Of a stretch of 64,000 bases of DNA, positions 1 through 11,615 are shown piece by piece. Positions within the stretch are counted from its first letter, which is position 1; each line of letters starts with the position of its first letter. The position numbers were made by a program, and so were the translations under genes. The stretch is from positions 2,248,777 to 2,312,776 of the forward strand of contig NW_015622545.1 of the NCBI RefSeq assembly GCF_000835495.1, in the 5' to 3' direction. The notes below the pieces were generated by a model that did not search any database, was not told the origin of the DNA, and worked only from the letters and a program-made list of their open reading frames with translations. This stretch comes from Cladophialophora immunda. Its lineage: Eukaryota > Ascomycota > Eurotiomycetes > Chaetothyriales > Herpotrichiellaceae.

Positions 1-932
1 GGAATGTCGGGTAAGATTGATGTTTCGAATTCGTCCAGAATGGCCAGCAACTCGTCATGATTTGCTTCCCCGAAGATAGCAACACAGAGATTTTTGGGTT
101 GATACATCTCCCGGTGGAATTCTCGAATACGGTCAGCCGTCAGGACACGGAGTTGCTCCAGCATCCCGCCTGTCTCGTAGCGATAGCCTACCCCCTCAGG
201 ATAAAGAATCTTTTTGGATTGCAGCTCGATCAGTTCCGACGCCATGTTTTGGACGCCCTGCATCTCCGAGTACACGACGCCGGCATCATTGCCACTTCCA
301 TCAACATGATGCACTTCTGTCGTGCAGCCGGCGTCTGTCAATGTTGGCAAGATTACGTGTTCCAGGTAGACGGGTAGAATCTGAGCGAAGCCTGCCCAGC
401 CGGCGGTTTCTAGAGTGTATGCTGTGTGGTCAGTAGCTGTCCACGCATTGGTGCCAGCATAGGCACGTGTGGCGAGTTTATCCAAGAAGCCTTTGTACTT
501 GTAGCTCTTGGAGCCCATAAAGCACAAATGCTCTAACGTATGCGGTGCCCCCGAGTCATCATGAATCTCGGTGGCGAGAACGAAGAAGCCATGCAACTTG
601 GGGCCTTCCTGGTCCACGACGACGACTCGCATGCCAGTGCGCTCAGACTCATACTGGGTGATGGTGCAGGGGCAGTAATCTGGATCGATTCTTTGGCGTT
701 GTCGGAAGCGGGGCTTTGCCCGGATGGAGACCATGCTAGCGAAAGAGGGGATCTTGGTAAGCGCCTGATCCAAAAGCTGTGAGATCTGCTGCTGAACTCC
801 CCACTTCAAATTAGCAGGTTGGTCTTTGCCGTTGATCAGCTGCGAGAAGACGTGGTCGAGCGTGCTCGAAAACAGCGTCGCCAGAAAGCAAACAAGCAGG
901 GAGGTGAGGAGGATGGCAAGCTTCGCGTGCAT
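1..932 (-). CDS. M16C-family zinc metalloprotease (SDD3/YOL098C-like), 3' part missing
   Basis: An uninterrupted frame runs from an ATG at 932 off the left edge, so only the N-terminal ~310 residues are present. The inverted zinc motif HTLEH lies at residues 131-135, followed by LCFMGS and a downstream YSEMQG segment whose Glu (about residue 223) fits the third zinc ligand. This is the N-terminal catalytic half of the inverzincin family M16C that includes yeast SDD3; cytosolic peptide turnover is the usual assumption. Residues 1-23 are strongly hydrophobic, like a signal peptide or anchor. A second in-frame ATG at 734, shortly before the conserved region, would give a protein without it and may be the true start. 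The family call is firm; start and location are not. Confidence 0.87.
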   Translation of the reverse strand, partial: MHAKLAILLTSLLVCFLATLFSSTLDHVFSQLINGKDQPANLKWGVQQQISQLLDQALTKIPSFASMVSIRAKPRFRQRQRIDPDYCPCTITQYESERTGMRVVVVDQEGPKLHGFFVLATEIHDDSGAPHTLEHLCFMGSKSYKYKGFLDKLATRAYAGTNAWTATDHTAYTLETAGWAGFAQILPVYLEHVILPTLTDAGCTTEVHHVDGSGNDAGVVYSEMQGVQNMASELIELQSKKILYPEGVGYRYETGGMLEQLRVLTADRIREFHREMYQPKNLCVAIFGEANHDELLAILDEFETSILPDI

Positions 933-1709
933 GGACTCCAGGTAGCCCCTAGGCACCAGATAATCTCCCAAGCAGAGTGATCAGACGGGGTGGAACAGCA
1001 TCAGGCTTCAATCCATCACCAAGGATAGTCCTTCGCTTATCATCAACTCACCAGTCGTCCGATCTGATATTTGTTTGTCTCTTCTTCCTTGGTCAATCCA
1101 CTGAGCAACGCCTCGACTGGGCAGAAAGTGCCGGAAACAAACGACAGTAAGAGAGCACAATGAAGGGTGAAGTCGATGAAGCCCGTGCAACGAATGTGGA
1201 GGGGTTTCCGGTCAAGACAGCAAGGACCTCGTGTTCGTCTAACATTCGCTTGGTTTGAGTTGGGGCTGCCTCGCTAAAGGAACCAACGGGTGAAGAGGCA
1301 AGGCAGAAAGGACTTGCTCGTGGTGATGGTGTTTCGCCAGCCGCCAGCCAAGTCAATCAATGGGTTTGGCTCGTCGGTGACTCGGTGAGTCCCACGAGGG
1401 CTGGAGGGACAGGAGGGACAAGTCCAAGACTTCACTTCTTGGCATGTGGCAGGCAGAATTGAGATCACGTGCGACTCAGCCACGCCATGCCGCTTTTATA
1501 TTCCCTTCGAGATGGGAGCGCCCTAATTGGCATGGTTGGGCATCCCTAATTTAACTTACCAAAAGTAGAACCGCCCCCAGCATACCTAGATGCCTAGTTA
1601 AGGCTAGTTAAAGGTACCCCTAAGCGCTCCCCCTAATCTAGTCAAGAGCCCCTGCAAAGGTACCTATCGGTAGCAAGCTCTAGCTAAATCAAGACGTCAC
1701 CCCATAGGT
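933..1709. other. gene-free stretch: M16C promoter side and methyltransferase 3' side
   Basis: No convincing coding frame. Bases 1590-1660 contain short imperfect repeats of a CTAGTTAA-like word next to runs of C. The right part should hold the 3' end of the methyltransferase transcript and the left part the promoter of the protease. Confidence 0.5.
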
Positions 1710-2577
1710 TCAAGCAGCCTCGCCTCGTGCTATGAAGCCCTTCAGCTCCATCTCCTGGCCGAACATCTTCACCTTGAACGGCCGCGCGATGACCACATGC
1801 TCAAAGTTCTTGCTCATCCCGGCGGCTTCGAAGTACTTGCGCATATCCTCTTCCGTGAACCCGTGCTTGTGGATGGTTTGCAGGACTTTGGTCGCTTCCT
1901 CAGGCAGGTCCGCGCGCAATTCAGGCCTCTCTTCGGAATGAACCCTATCAAAGACCACGCACACGCCTCCTGGCCGCAACGTCTTGGATAGTCTACACAG
2001 AAGTGCTTCCGGGTCAGCGACGTGGTGGAGCGCCATGCACACGACCGCCACGTCGAAGTCAGAGAGCGCCGGGTCGGTGGACTGCGGCTCGGCGAGGAGA
2101 TCGAACTGGAGTGCGTGGGCTTTGGCATGAGAGAAACCTTGTCCTTGCGCCCATTTGTTGTACTCAGCGACCATATTGTCAGACAGATCGAGGCCTACTG
2201 TTTCGTCGACATAGGGAGCTAGGGCCTGTTGGCACAAGCCGGGTGCCGTCAGCGATGTCTGTTCCATTCCTCCTGACGCGAGATGGAATACGTGCCTTGG
2301 AGACTGTCCCAGAGCCACAGGCGTAGTCCAGCAGCTTGACTGGCCCCGTATCCTTCTCGGACGTGTTGTTGTCGCCCAACTTGCCACTGATCCATGATCT
2401 CCTCTCCCTCAACTCCTCAATGACTGTCTGTATGAGAGGTGCCCAGTCGTTCAGGTGGCTCGAAGCAACCTGACTAAAAACACCCGAATCTTAGTCCAAC
2501 ATCCCATTGTCAGACGGGTTCCGCAAAGGATCATCATACTTGAAATGCTCACGGTTGCGAGCTGTGATATCGCCCAT
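1710..2577 (-). CDS. class I SAM-dependent methyltransferase
   Basis: Three exons: 2577-2540, 2473-2296 and 2225-1710, giving 243 residues. The first intron (2539-2474) is GT-AG in phase 2. The second (2295-2226) is phase 0 and fits best as a GC-AG intron, with donor AAG|GCACGT and a CTGAC branch site before CAACAG. The protein has a motif I of the form LDYACGSGTVS, then GLDLSDNMV binding the ribose side of SAM, then VVCMALHHV and a PGG turn: a small-molecule or UbiE/COQ5-like methyltransferase fold. The acceptor substrate cannot be named. The C-terminal part (HKHGFTEEDMRKYFEAAG, then a short strand pair) is typical of uncharacterised fungal members. Confidence 0.85.
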
Positions 2578-3594
2578 TCTGTTTCTGTGTATAGGTCAAC
2601 TGCGCTTGGATTGGACTAGTAGAAAAGTATTTTCTGCCTCAGTTGATTCCAGTTGATTCCAGAACGAAATTGACTCAAGCAAAGACGGAGGCTCACAGAT
2701 ATATGACAGGTAACCTCTTGCCCAGCCAGATCGGACTCGAGACTGTCTGAGAGTCTTGCCATGGAGGCAAAAGTGAGGACCTTCATCCCCGCCAATGGAG
2801 TATCTCAAAGTCAAGAAACCCCCGCGCCGTGTAGTATCTCGCAAGCCATAAAAGTCCCCGAGGATCGCGCACACATGACTCGGATTCTAATGCGAATGGC
2901 CGCCCAGACAAGCGCGGGGATACTAGAGGGTATCCAGCATGTTTTCTTTCTACCGACGTTGGACGTTCGAACTAGTAACGGAGACTTTTCGAGGCGGAGA
3001 CATTCGAAATAAGCTAACGAGAGGAGAAAGAAAGAGTCGTGGCATGCGTACGCGATGGAAATACCTTTCAAGTGATGGCATGGCACACGGTAAAGCCTAG
3101 ACGCCCAGTGAAAGGGTATGACTTAGATGTATGCATTGCCTGTGAACGAGGATTGTAAGCTGAAGAGAGGAAACAAGGAAGATATCCTCGCTTGATGCCA
3201 AGATTTTGGCCGAGGTCTTAATGCCATGTGCCTACGGCAGCCTTGTCACTCTAGCCTTGCACTTCAGCCTTGCCATGTGAGATATCAAATCGTGGGCGAG
3301 AAGTTCTGGCTCGTTGACACAGGACAGGACGTGTAAAATGAGAAAAAGCACATGCCGGGTCGCGAACCTTTGCGGTGGAACTGTATGTTGTCCGACCATC
3401 CAAGTTCGACGTGTGCGCGCACAGAAGGCGTCGGCATGTTTCAGCCTCCAAGATTGGCGCCTGGGCTTCCTCAGCCGCATTGCCTCCCAGGACTGCTCCT
3501 ATCGTCCACCTTCATTTTTTCCGTTGACCGTTTCCATCTCCTCTCTAGCACGGCGGCCTCGAGTTGACCACGACTCTCATCCCCCGGCTTGAGC
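2578..3594. other. gene-free divergent interval
   Basis: About 1 kb between the methyltransferase (leftward) and the HET gene (rightward). Open frames here are short and match no family I know. A 10-bp direct repeat (AGTTGATTCC twice) lies at 2641-2660. Promoters for both neighbours must lie here. Confidence 0.5.
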
Positions 3595-6500
3595 ATGAGT
3601 TCAGTGTCGGTTGATCCTGCCATCGGCCCAGAAGGCCAAGCTATCCAAGACGAGGCTAGATCCAAGCCGCATCCGGACTCTCCTCATCAAGACCCGGTGG
3701 AAAAAGCACAGTCGTTGCACAGCTTGGCACAGCAATTCTTTGTCGATTGGCGCTGCAATAAGGCCCTCGGCATTTTAGAGGACGCGATCCGATATGCTCG
3801 AGAAGCTCTGAATGAACTTCCCGCCGGCCATGAAGCTATCACGCAGTATGCGGACACCCTGGTCTTCTATGCTCAGACAAAAGCCATCACAGTACAGGGT
3901 CCCGAGTCGACAGAGGAATACATCGCGGCCATACAGGCAGCCGCAGATGCTGCCCCCAAGGGAGGACCAGCACATAATTACTTCGTGCAACGTCTCAGCT
4001 GGGCGTATTGGGCCCGGTTCGAATTGAGCAAGAGCAACGAAGACTTGGACCACGTCATTCACTACATCAACGGACTTATCGACGCCCATCACGATCTTCT
4101 ACCGCAGACAGAAATAGTGTTGGGCGAGGCGTTTCACAGCCGGTTCTCACGGACCAAAGCCACCGACGACATCGAGAAAGCGGTTGGCCTGTTTGAGAAA
4201 GCCCTCAAGGCCCCAGACGCCGGAGAGCTCGTCAGACACGTCATGCTCCAGAAATTGGTTCAATATTCTGCAGAGGCGCTGCGTGGTAGCGACGCGAGGG
4301 CTGGTCTCAACCGTTTGATATCCAATGCGAAATTCGCCGTGGCTGAACTTCCGCCATCGGAAACTAGGGAGCGTATACAGGGCACTCTGTCGAGGGCAGA
4401 GACCTCACGGGAGTTGCTTGAACAGGGGCCGATGCTGGAAAAGATTTTCAAGGAGGCAGGCGTGAAGCTGGATGACAAGGACGGCCCTAAGCCGATCGGG
4501 AAGACATATATTCCGAAGGCATTGTATGACAGCTTCACCATCGGATCGGCCGAGATTCGCATCATTGAAGTGATGCCGGGCGAGCCTGACGAAGGCATCG
4601 TGTGCAGGATCCGCAAAGTCGCGTTGGCCGAGGACATTCAGTACGAGGTAATGTGTCTGATATAAGGGACGACAGGAAATTCGAGGCGGCTGACGATCTC
4701 CAGGCACTGTCATATGCGTGGAGCGACCCTGAAAAGGTGTCTGAGATCGACATAGAAAATCACCGCTGCAAGGTAACGGTCAATCTTGCATTGGCACTCC
4801 GCAGGTTGCGCCACAGGGACACTTCGCGTGTCCTGTGGGTTGACGCAATTTGTATCAACCAACAGGACTATCAAGAAAAGTCCCGTCAGGTGGGCATGAT
4901 GGCAGAAATCTATGGACGAGCGTCCCAAGTCTTGACGTGGCTGGGAGAACCCAAGTCCAAGTCTAGGGACCAAGCATCAGGCACAGGAGGCGCATCCAGT
5001 TCTCCTCGGCCAGAATACGACCTGCCCGTCATCGAATGGGGTCATGAAGACAGCGACCTAGCCGTCATGAGAAAGTTCTTCACCGACGAGAAGACGTTCA
5101 AAGACTGGCCGGTGGTTGGGGCTTTTTCTGTCTTGACTCTACTTGCAAAGGACAGCCACCTCAATTCACTGCCGTTCTTCCAGGACCCTCGATATCCAGA
5201 GTTCAACATAGGCGTTTATCCCTCAGAGCTATGGCAACAAAGCAGCGGCGCTCTCATCGACCTGCTGACGAGTCCGTACTGGAGCCGCGTCTGGATTGTC
5301 CAGGAGATTGTTTTGGGCAAGCGGGTGCGAATCCACTACGGACGGCATATCATTGCCTTCGAGACCGTCGTCAGCGCGGCAAGATTCATGGCCAAGCACT
5401 ACTACGGCTGCTGTTACCAACACTGCGCGGCCAATGCCAACAACAGGTGGTCAAACATCTTCAGCATCTTGGGCAGCCTGAACCACATTGCCGATTTTGA
5501 GAAGATGAGAACGACATGTGGAACACGTGATGTCACCCAGTTGTCCAAGACGCTTCTGGCCGGTATCGACTTCAGGGAGGCCACCGATCCACGAGACCAG
5601 ATATATGGACTCCTTGGTCTCGCACCGGACCAGCGAGATGATGACTTGCTTCGCCCAGACTACCAATTATCGGTTGCTCAAGTCTACACGCGTGCAGCCT
5701 TCAAGATCATGCGAGATTCGGAGAACCTCCAACTCCTATCCCTCGCAGATAGGCAATGTCGTGCCGAGGACCTCCCTTCCTGGTGCCATGATTTTGCCGA
5801 AAAGGCTCCTTTCAACCCACAGCCCTACGCCTGGAAGCTGTTTAACGCATGCACCGCCACCGACTTCAAGGTCAATCTGAATGCAGAATTGGGTCTCGAG
5901 GTGCGCGGACATCATCTGGACGCGGTGACGCATGTGACCGGGCCTCGTATCCCGGAGAGTCTCTCGCGGGCATTGTTCCTCAGCTGGGTCAACGAGGGTT
6001 TCGATCTCGCCCAGAGGCAGTGTGGCGCCGGAGCGGTCGAGCAGACGACGATAGACCCGCAAGACCCCCTTGTGGAGGTTTATGGCCGGACGCTCATCGG
6101 AGACACGTTCACGCAAAGTGATGGCTACAACCGCCGAGCGACCTCGGACGACATTAAACTGTTGTACGGTTGGATTAACTGGATTGGCAAGAACATCCCG
6201 CCCACGACGCGAGATTGGGCTTCCCGGGAGCCGCCTGCCAAGTTCACCGAGATTGCTTCCACCGTGCTGGGCAGGACGCAGTCCAAAAAACTCTTCGCCA
6301 CAAAGGACAAGAGGCTGGGCCTGGGTATTTCCACGGTCTTTGGGCAAGAGAAGGAGGTCATGGCTGGGGATCAAGTCTGGCTGCTGCAAGGGTCCAAGCT
6401 GCCCGTTGTTCTTCGCCCGATGCCCCCAGCAAACACTCAGAATACAAGTGGCGCCACGACACCGTCCCACGGCGCCCACCGACAGTATGCGTTCGTTGGC

Positions 6501-6962
6501 ACTGCCTATGTGCACGGAATCATGGACGGCGAGGCTTGTCCCGGCCCCGACCAATTCACGGACATTACCTTAGTCCAGTATCCCGGATCTTCCAAGTCGC
6601 CCTCCCCCGCCAACGAGGCCATGAGAAACGCGCTCCGGATGTCACTCTTATTGGGCCATGGAAATTCGAAACGACACCAGGGGAATCCGAAATATATGTC
6701 TGAGCACGGGAAGATGCAGAAAGAGGCACGGCTTCGACAGGGAGAGGGCGAAGAAGAACAGGGCGTGGATGCCGAGTCGTTGCTGTTTCCAGAGGGAAGA
6801 ACATGGCCCGCGGCGATGAAGCCGATTCCCGCACATCGAGTCATGCTTGCCGCGCTACTGAAGAATCCGCCTGAAACCGAGGAGGAGTGGGAAGCCATGG
6901 AGGAGAAACTTGTGCAAGATGTTGCGGAGAGGAAAAAGGGGTCGAGTTCATCATCGTCTTAG
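3595..6962 (+). CDS. TPR-like/HET-domain protein (heterokaryon incompatibility type)
   Basis: Two exons, 3595-4647 and 4704-6962, joined by a 56-nt intron (donor GAG|GTAATG, branch CTGAC, acceptor CTCCAG), give 1103 residues. The join restores the HET-domain core: the strand ending IQYE runs into ALSYAWSDPE, then LWVDAICINQ and YGRASQVLTWLGE, spanning about residues 318-440. Residues ~30-260 form paired helices resembling tetratricopeptide repeats (EKAQSLHSLAQQFF, AIRYAREALNELP). HET domains in Pezizomycotina act in non-self recognition and regulated cell death. The C-terminus is charged and ends in Lys/Ser runs. The first ATG after the upstream stop is used. No obvious partner gene is adjacent. 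Confidence 0.9.
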
Positions 6963-7040
6963 GCGGCAGGTGCTTGTGAGTAGTAGTCACCAAGCAAAGG
7001 GAGATGGAGCATCTTCCCGCATCTGCTACTACTAATAGCG

Positions 7041-7801
7041 CTACAGATGTCCAGCCAACCCAGCCAACGATCCAAAGGCAGCTCTTGGATCGCCCTTGTA
7101 CCTCTTCTCGGCGACCTGCCAGTTTATCACGTCCCAGATCTTGCCGAGATATTCCTTCTTGTTGTTGAAGTATTGGAGATAGTACGCATGCTCCCACATG
7201 TCGACGCCCAGCACGATCCCCTTCCCGCCCTTGGGCAGATCTTGATCCTTGCTCGTGGTCAGCTCCAGGGCCTTCGTCTGCGGATCCTGGACCAGCCATT
7301 GCCAGCCAGACCCTTGTATCGCCAAAGCAGAGGACTCGAAAGCCGCCTTGAAGGACTCGAAGCTGGCCCATCGTTTCGTGATGGCCTCGTTGAGGGTGGG
7401 AGCGACGCCGGAGAGGACGTTGAGCCCGCTTGAAGCGGGGGCGAGTGATTCCCAGAAGAGCGTGTGGTTGATGTGTCCGCCGGCGTTGAAGTTGATGGCG
7501 GCTTGGAGCTCGAGTTGCTTGACCAGGTTGTTGGCAGAGGCGGCTTCCGCTTGGGCCCCGAGCGCGGCATTCAAGTTGGTGATGTACGTTCGGTGATGCT
7601 TGTTGTAGTGAAGATCCATTATCTGCCCCGATATGGAGGGCTCCAGCGCCTGTGGAGAAGGAGTTCGGTCAGTCCACCGTCCCGGTCATGAAAATGGTCT
7701 TGAGCGAGGTGGGGTGGCCGGGTGCAAGGCAAGCTAAAACCTATCAGAGCACGTACATCGAGGCTGTACTGAAGTTGAGGTAACTCATAGGCCACAGGCA
7801 T
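7041..7801 (-). CDS. Fe/Mn superoxide dismutase, Mn type
   Basis: Exons 7801-7757 and 7649-7041 with a 107-nt phase-0 intron encode 217 residues. Superoxide dismutation is shown by the ligand set: His29 in LHYNKHH, the second His of GGHINHTLFW, and DMWEHAYYLQY supplying Asp and His; Tyr37 is the gateway tyrosine. The start at 7801 gives a cytosol-like N-terminus (MPVAYELPQL). A further 5' exon is possible: an ATG-ATG at 7967-7969 opens a frame to a strong GTAAGT donor at 7924, and an in-frame acceptor at 7865-7868 (CTAG) leads to 21 residues rich in Arg/Pro ahead of Met7801, which could be a mitochondrial presequence. The gene is tail-to-tail with the HET gene, 78 bp apart. Confidence 0.93.
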
Positions 7802-8458
7802 CTTGTAATAGCTGGGGTCTGCTGGACGGCGTCGGGCAGGGATACTGTTGGGAGCTTTTCTGTTCTAGCAAACGAGATGGCCCAAAAGCGGGAGGAAGGT
7901 CAAAATGGATGGTCAAGTACTTACATCCTTATAAGCCGCAGGTAACACCGTTGTTGTCAATGGCATCATTGGGAGGGGGGCCAGGATCTATATCCCAATC
8001 CAGCTGGTACAAATCTGCTCAACCTGCTGGTGGGACCAATCTGAGCACGTTTTGGCACGCTGATGTGTCTAGGCAACTGAGGACCTTAAATCTGTGATTC
8101 GCTCGAAACACAGACACGGGATGATCAAGAAGCTCCGAAAAGCCGTCTCTCCCAGAATATGCTGGGCTTGCAGAGGTCGGTCAACCACCCGCCAGATACA
8201 GCGAAACCACGTCCTACCAGTCCAAACCCCGGCGCCCCCCTGCGGGCGATCTCGTCGCCATATTGCACCGTGTCCGTGACGACGATCTTGAGCCGCAGTC
8301 CGAGGACAGGGTCGGGACGGCCCCTGGACGCGTCCACACCAGTTGCGAGGACGGTGATGTCCCAACTCGAGCCAGCCAAGGATTCCTCTGAGTGCTTACG
8401 GAAAGAGTGCGGAACCATTGAGGCATAAGGCGGGATTCACACCTTGCAAGGTATATGA
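7802..8458. other. SOD upstream region with optional extra exon
   Basis: Holds the possible upstream SOD exon parts (7864-7802 and 7969-7925) and otherwise no supported gene. The short leftward frame at 8125-8418 has no start context or continuation that I trust. Confidence 0.45.
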
Positions 8459-11400
8459 CTATGGAGACAGGTTTCTTGTCTGTTCAATCGGCTCATAAGC
8501 CTCTCGGTTTTCCTTGTCGTCCCCTTCCGTCTCAGCTTCCCGAGCGGCATTTTGCGCATACCGCAACATCTCTATCTCTCTCTCCCAGCTAGCCAAAGCT
8601 TCCAGCCATCTGCTTTCCCTCCTCTGTAACAGTCGGTTCACAAAGTCTTTGGTGTACGAGGGTCTGAATACATAACTCGGTCTCGAGTCGTCCTCTGATA
8701 GGCTCGAAGTCGGCTTTGTGCCCTCCAACAGCGACAGCGGCCAGTGTCGTGCCCACCGAGGCGGCGGATTTGGCGGCGGTAGATGAAGCCATCTACGTCG
8801 ACGATCGTCGAGCCTGAAATCTGCATCACAGTAGGGACACATGCAGCGGCGACGGGTGGATTGGGATGCATATTTGAACCCTACGCTCTCCGGCCCGGCG
8901 TGAGCGCGGAGGTGGGAGGGCTTGCGGGGAAATCGTCGTGACCACGAGCGAACTGTCTGTCTTCGGCGAAAGCAGCGTCCGGCTGCGCGGAAAGGGGCGC
9001 ATAAGAAAACGATATTGAAGATAACGGCCACAGTTTGGAGCAAGCGATAAGCTAGCTTGATGACCACCTTGAAGATCGCCCTAAAGACGGTGAACACGGG
9101 CGCTAGCAGCCCGCGCCGATTACCGTGAGTCGTCCTCGCCGGGCTTGTGGAACCCACAATGGATGGAGATCGTACAACTCCATGACCACGGCGTCTGGAT
9201 CCGGAGTCTGTGCGAGGCGCACCTGATGTCGGGCTGCCAGATCTTCGAGTCCAATTCCTGCCCCTGCTTGAAGATGTTGTGTGGGAACCAATATTGTAGA
9301 AGCTTCTAGTGCTGCTGGATGAGCGTGAAGCTGTCGTCGGAAAATATGCTCCAGGCGGGAGTACGGGGCGTTGAGAGTGCAGTATATCAAGCGCGACGGC
9401 GCCGGCCAACCGGGACTCGAAATAGTAGCGATCATCAGGGTCTTCGTACTCTGGATATAAACCAATATCGTAGAAGCTTCTTGTGCTGCTGGATAAGCGT
9501 GAAGCTTTCGTCGGAAAATATGCTCCAGGCGGGAGGACGGGGCGTTGAGAGTGCAGTATATCAAGCTCGAAGGCGCCGGCCGATTCGGTCTCGAAAGGGT
9601 AGCGATCATTAGGGTCTTCGTACCCTGGATATGCAATATCCTTTTCGTCGAAGCTCCATCTTCGCGGCTTTGGAGCGACCGTGTCTGGTTCTAAATCCAT
9701 AGAAGATAGTGTGCAAAATGACCGGGAATCGACGTCACCCGGAAGCCAGAAGTGTCGTTCATGATTCGAATCGGCACCGGTCAGTTTATCTCTTCCTTTA
9801 TCTTTACTTACGGCCTTGTGAAATTCAGCTTGCTGATGTCGGAGCCAGCGAGGTCGATTGGATTCATTCTCTTGATGGTCTTTGTACAGAGATAACGGTA
9901 ACCAGGTCCCTAGTCGCGCAGGGTGTGGTGTGGGTAATGCGCTCTGCTGAAAGGCGCCGACGTCGTCCAGACTGATTCGACGTGTGAGTGTATAACTATG
10001 AAAGATGTGTAGGCTTTTCTTTTCCTTGGTCCAATAGAGGAAGCGGCCGGACTGCGGAACAATCCAGATATTGGATTTCCCTGGAAGATTACCAGGGCGA
10101 TAATTTTCGTCGTCTTTCGGAATGGGATATACAGGTGCAAGGCGATCTGTTTTAGCGTTTCTACGCTTGTCCAAGCCGTGTAGGGAGGGCCGTGTGTTTC
10201 TATCGTCAAAGCTCCGCCTCCTTTGAGGGAATCCGGCATGAAAGACTGCGTATTCGGCATTGTTTAATCGGTATTTCCAGACAGCCGAATCCTTCTGAAG
10301 CACTTGCTCAGGTTTTGGTGGCTTTCTAGCTGTCTACCCAGACGTTAGTACTAAGACATAAAGACGCGGACTAAGCAGACCTCCCTTATACCAGACGATT
10401 AAAAATAGAGAAAACAAAGTTTTAAGTATTCCCGCGAATCCCACAATGAAGGGAATGAGCTGGCCGGTCGAGCTAATGCTGTAGACGTCTTGCGCATTAT
10501 TCCAAATCAACGTGAACTCAATGGTAAGTATAGACCAAATGATGAAAGATAAGCTGGTAGTAAAAGTGACCCCGTGCCATAAGGCTGTGAAAGCTGTATG
10601 AATATAGAGTCGTTTGTCTAGCGTTTGGCGGACTTTCCTCCTATAAGACGTTAGTTAGCAGGAGAGCGGGGACTGCCACACTGTGTCGGAATTCTTACCA
10701 TTCGGGTTCGTCTCCTTTTGTAGCCAAATTCTCCGTCTGTTTCTCAGATTCCCTCCTAGGATCCAAATTGCGGATTAAACACATCTCCCAAAAGCTCGGC
10801 GGCGGCTTCTTCAAACTTTCAGGCCGATAGTGGTGGAGTAGCCGAATGAGAGCGTACCAATACCAGCCCATGGTCCCAGGAAGTAGAAAGGCCTGGTACA
10901 GAAGATAAAGAGTGCTAAGTAGCCGGAATAGGACTTGGGGACTTCCGTGTAGATTCAATCTTGCAAACAGGAACATGGCCGACTGGCAAGCGCGATCTCT
11001 ATCGAGAAAAAAGCTGCCGGTAAACCAGAACCATACATTGTACGCCGCTATTGCAATGGTGAGGAATCGACGTAACATTGTCCCGAGGGGAGACACATCT
11101 TTCTTGGCCCTTCCCAGCTCCGAAAGGGAGTGCATTAGATTGTCGCCAATTTTTGTGCCTGGAAATTCCAGGCTATGTCTCATTAGTTCGAAGAAAACCC
11201 ATTTTGTGCTCGATCCCACATGATATACCGCGAGGAGAAATGCGAACAGCATCTGCAGCATGACAAAAGCCTCTGGAGCCGTTAGATCCCCCACGCGAAC
11301 CGACGACTTGACAATGGCAATTAGGATGGAGGTGAGGAAGATGGTATTGGCGTCCCATGCTTCGCGGAGAGCGTCGGGCAGAAAGTGGTTGGCGAGCAGC

Positions 11401-11615
11401 GTTGAAATGAGCTGGAAATAGACACCCAGTCGGATGCCCAGGCCGTAGAGTTCTGAGTTGCCCTCTAAAACACAGGAAGTGGAGGAAGTCAAGTGTTGCT
11501 GCTGTACTTGCCAGCGGTGGTCGACGTTCGGCAAGGGAAGACCACTGACATGAGATCGAGGGAAAGGGTAGATCAGGATGGAAAGCAGGATTCCCAGCAA
11601 GAACATGCGGGGCAT
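8459..11615 (-). CDS. polytopic fungal membrane protein with long basic C-terminal region
   Basis: Three exons, 11615-10699, 10640-10381 and 10329-8459, give 1015 residues. Both introns are GT-AG; the second has a perfect GTACTAAC branch site. An N-terminal signal-like stretch (MFLLGILLSILIYPF) is followed by about seven hydrophobic segments through exon 2, including FLTIAIAAYNVWFWFTGSFFL and LIPFIVGFAGILKTLFSLFLIVW. A long hydrophilic Ser/Arg-rich region follows. Residues ~624-681 and ~682-739 are an in-frame tandem duplication sharing the core DILHSQRPVLPPGAYFP. Another hydrophobic stretch (VFRAIFKVVIKLAYRLLQTVAVIFNIVFL) precedes a basic, Cys-containing tail. I do not recognise the family and assign no function. 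Confidence 0.8.
9289..9636 (-). repeat. 174-bp in-frame tandem duplication
   Basis: Two adjacent copies, 9289-9462 and 9463-9636, differ at scattered bases and lie at a 174-bp offset (58 codons). Both stay in frame within the membrane-protein gene and encode the repeated DILHSQRPVLPPGAYFP block. Confidence 0.9.

Noticed and set aside
8125..8418. 97-codon minus-strand frame, with a faint resemblance to the first strand of hydroxyisourate hydrolase
   Set aside because: Only a few residues match; the rest of that family, including its C-terminal YRGS, is absent and no further exon was found.
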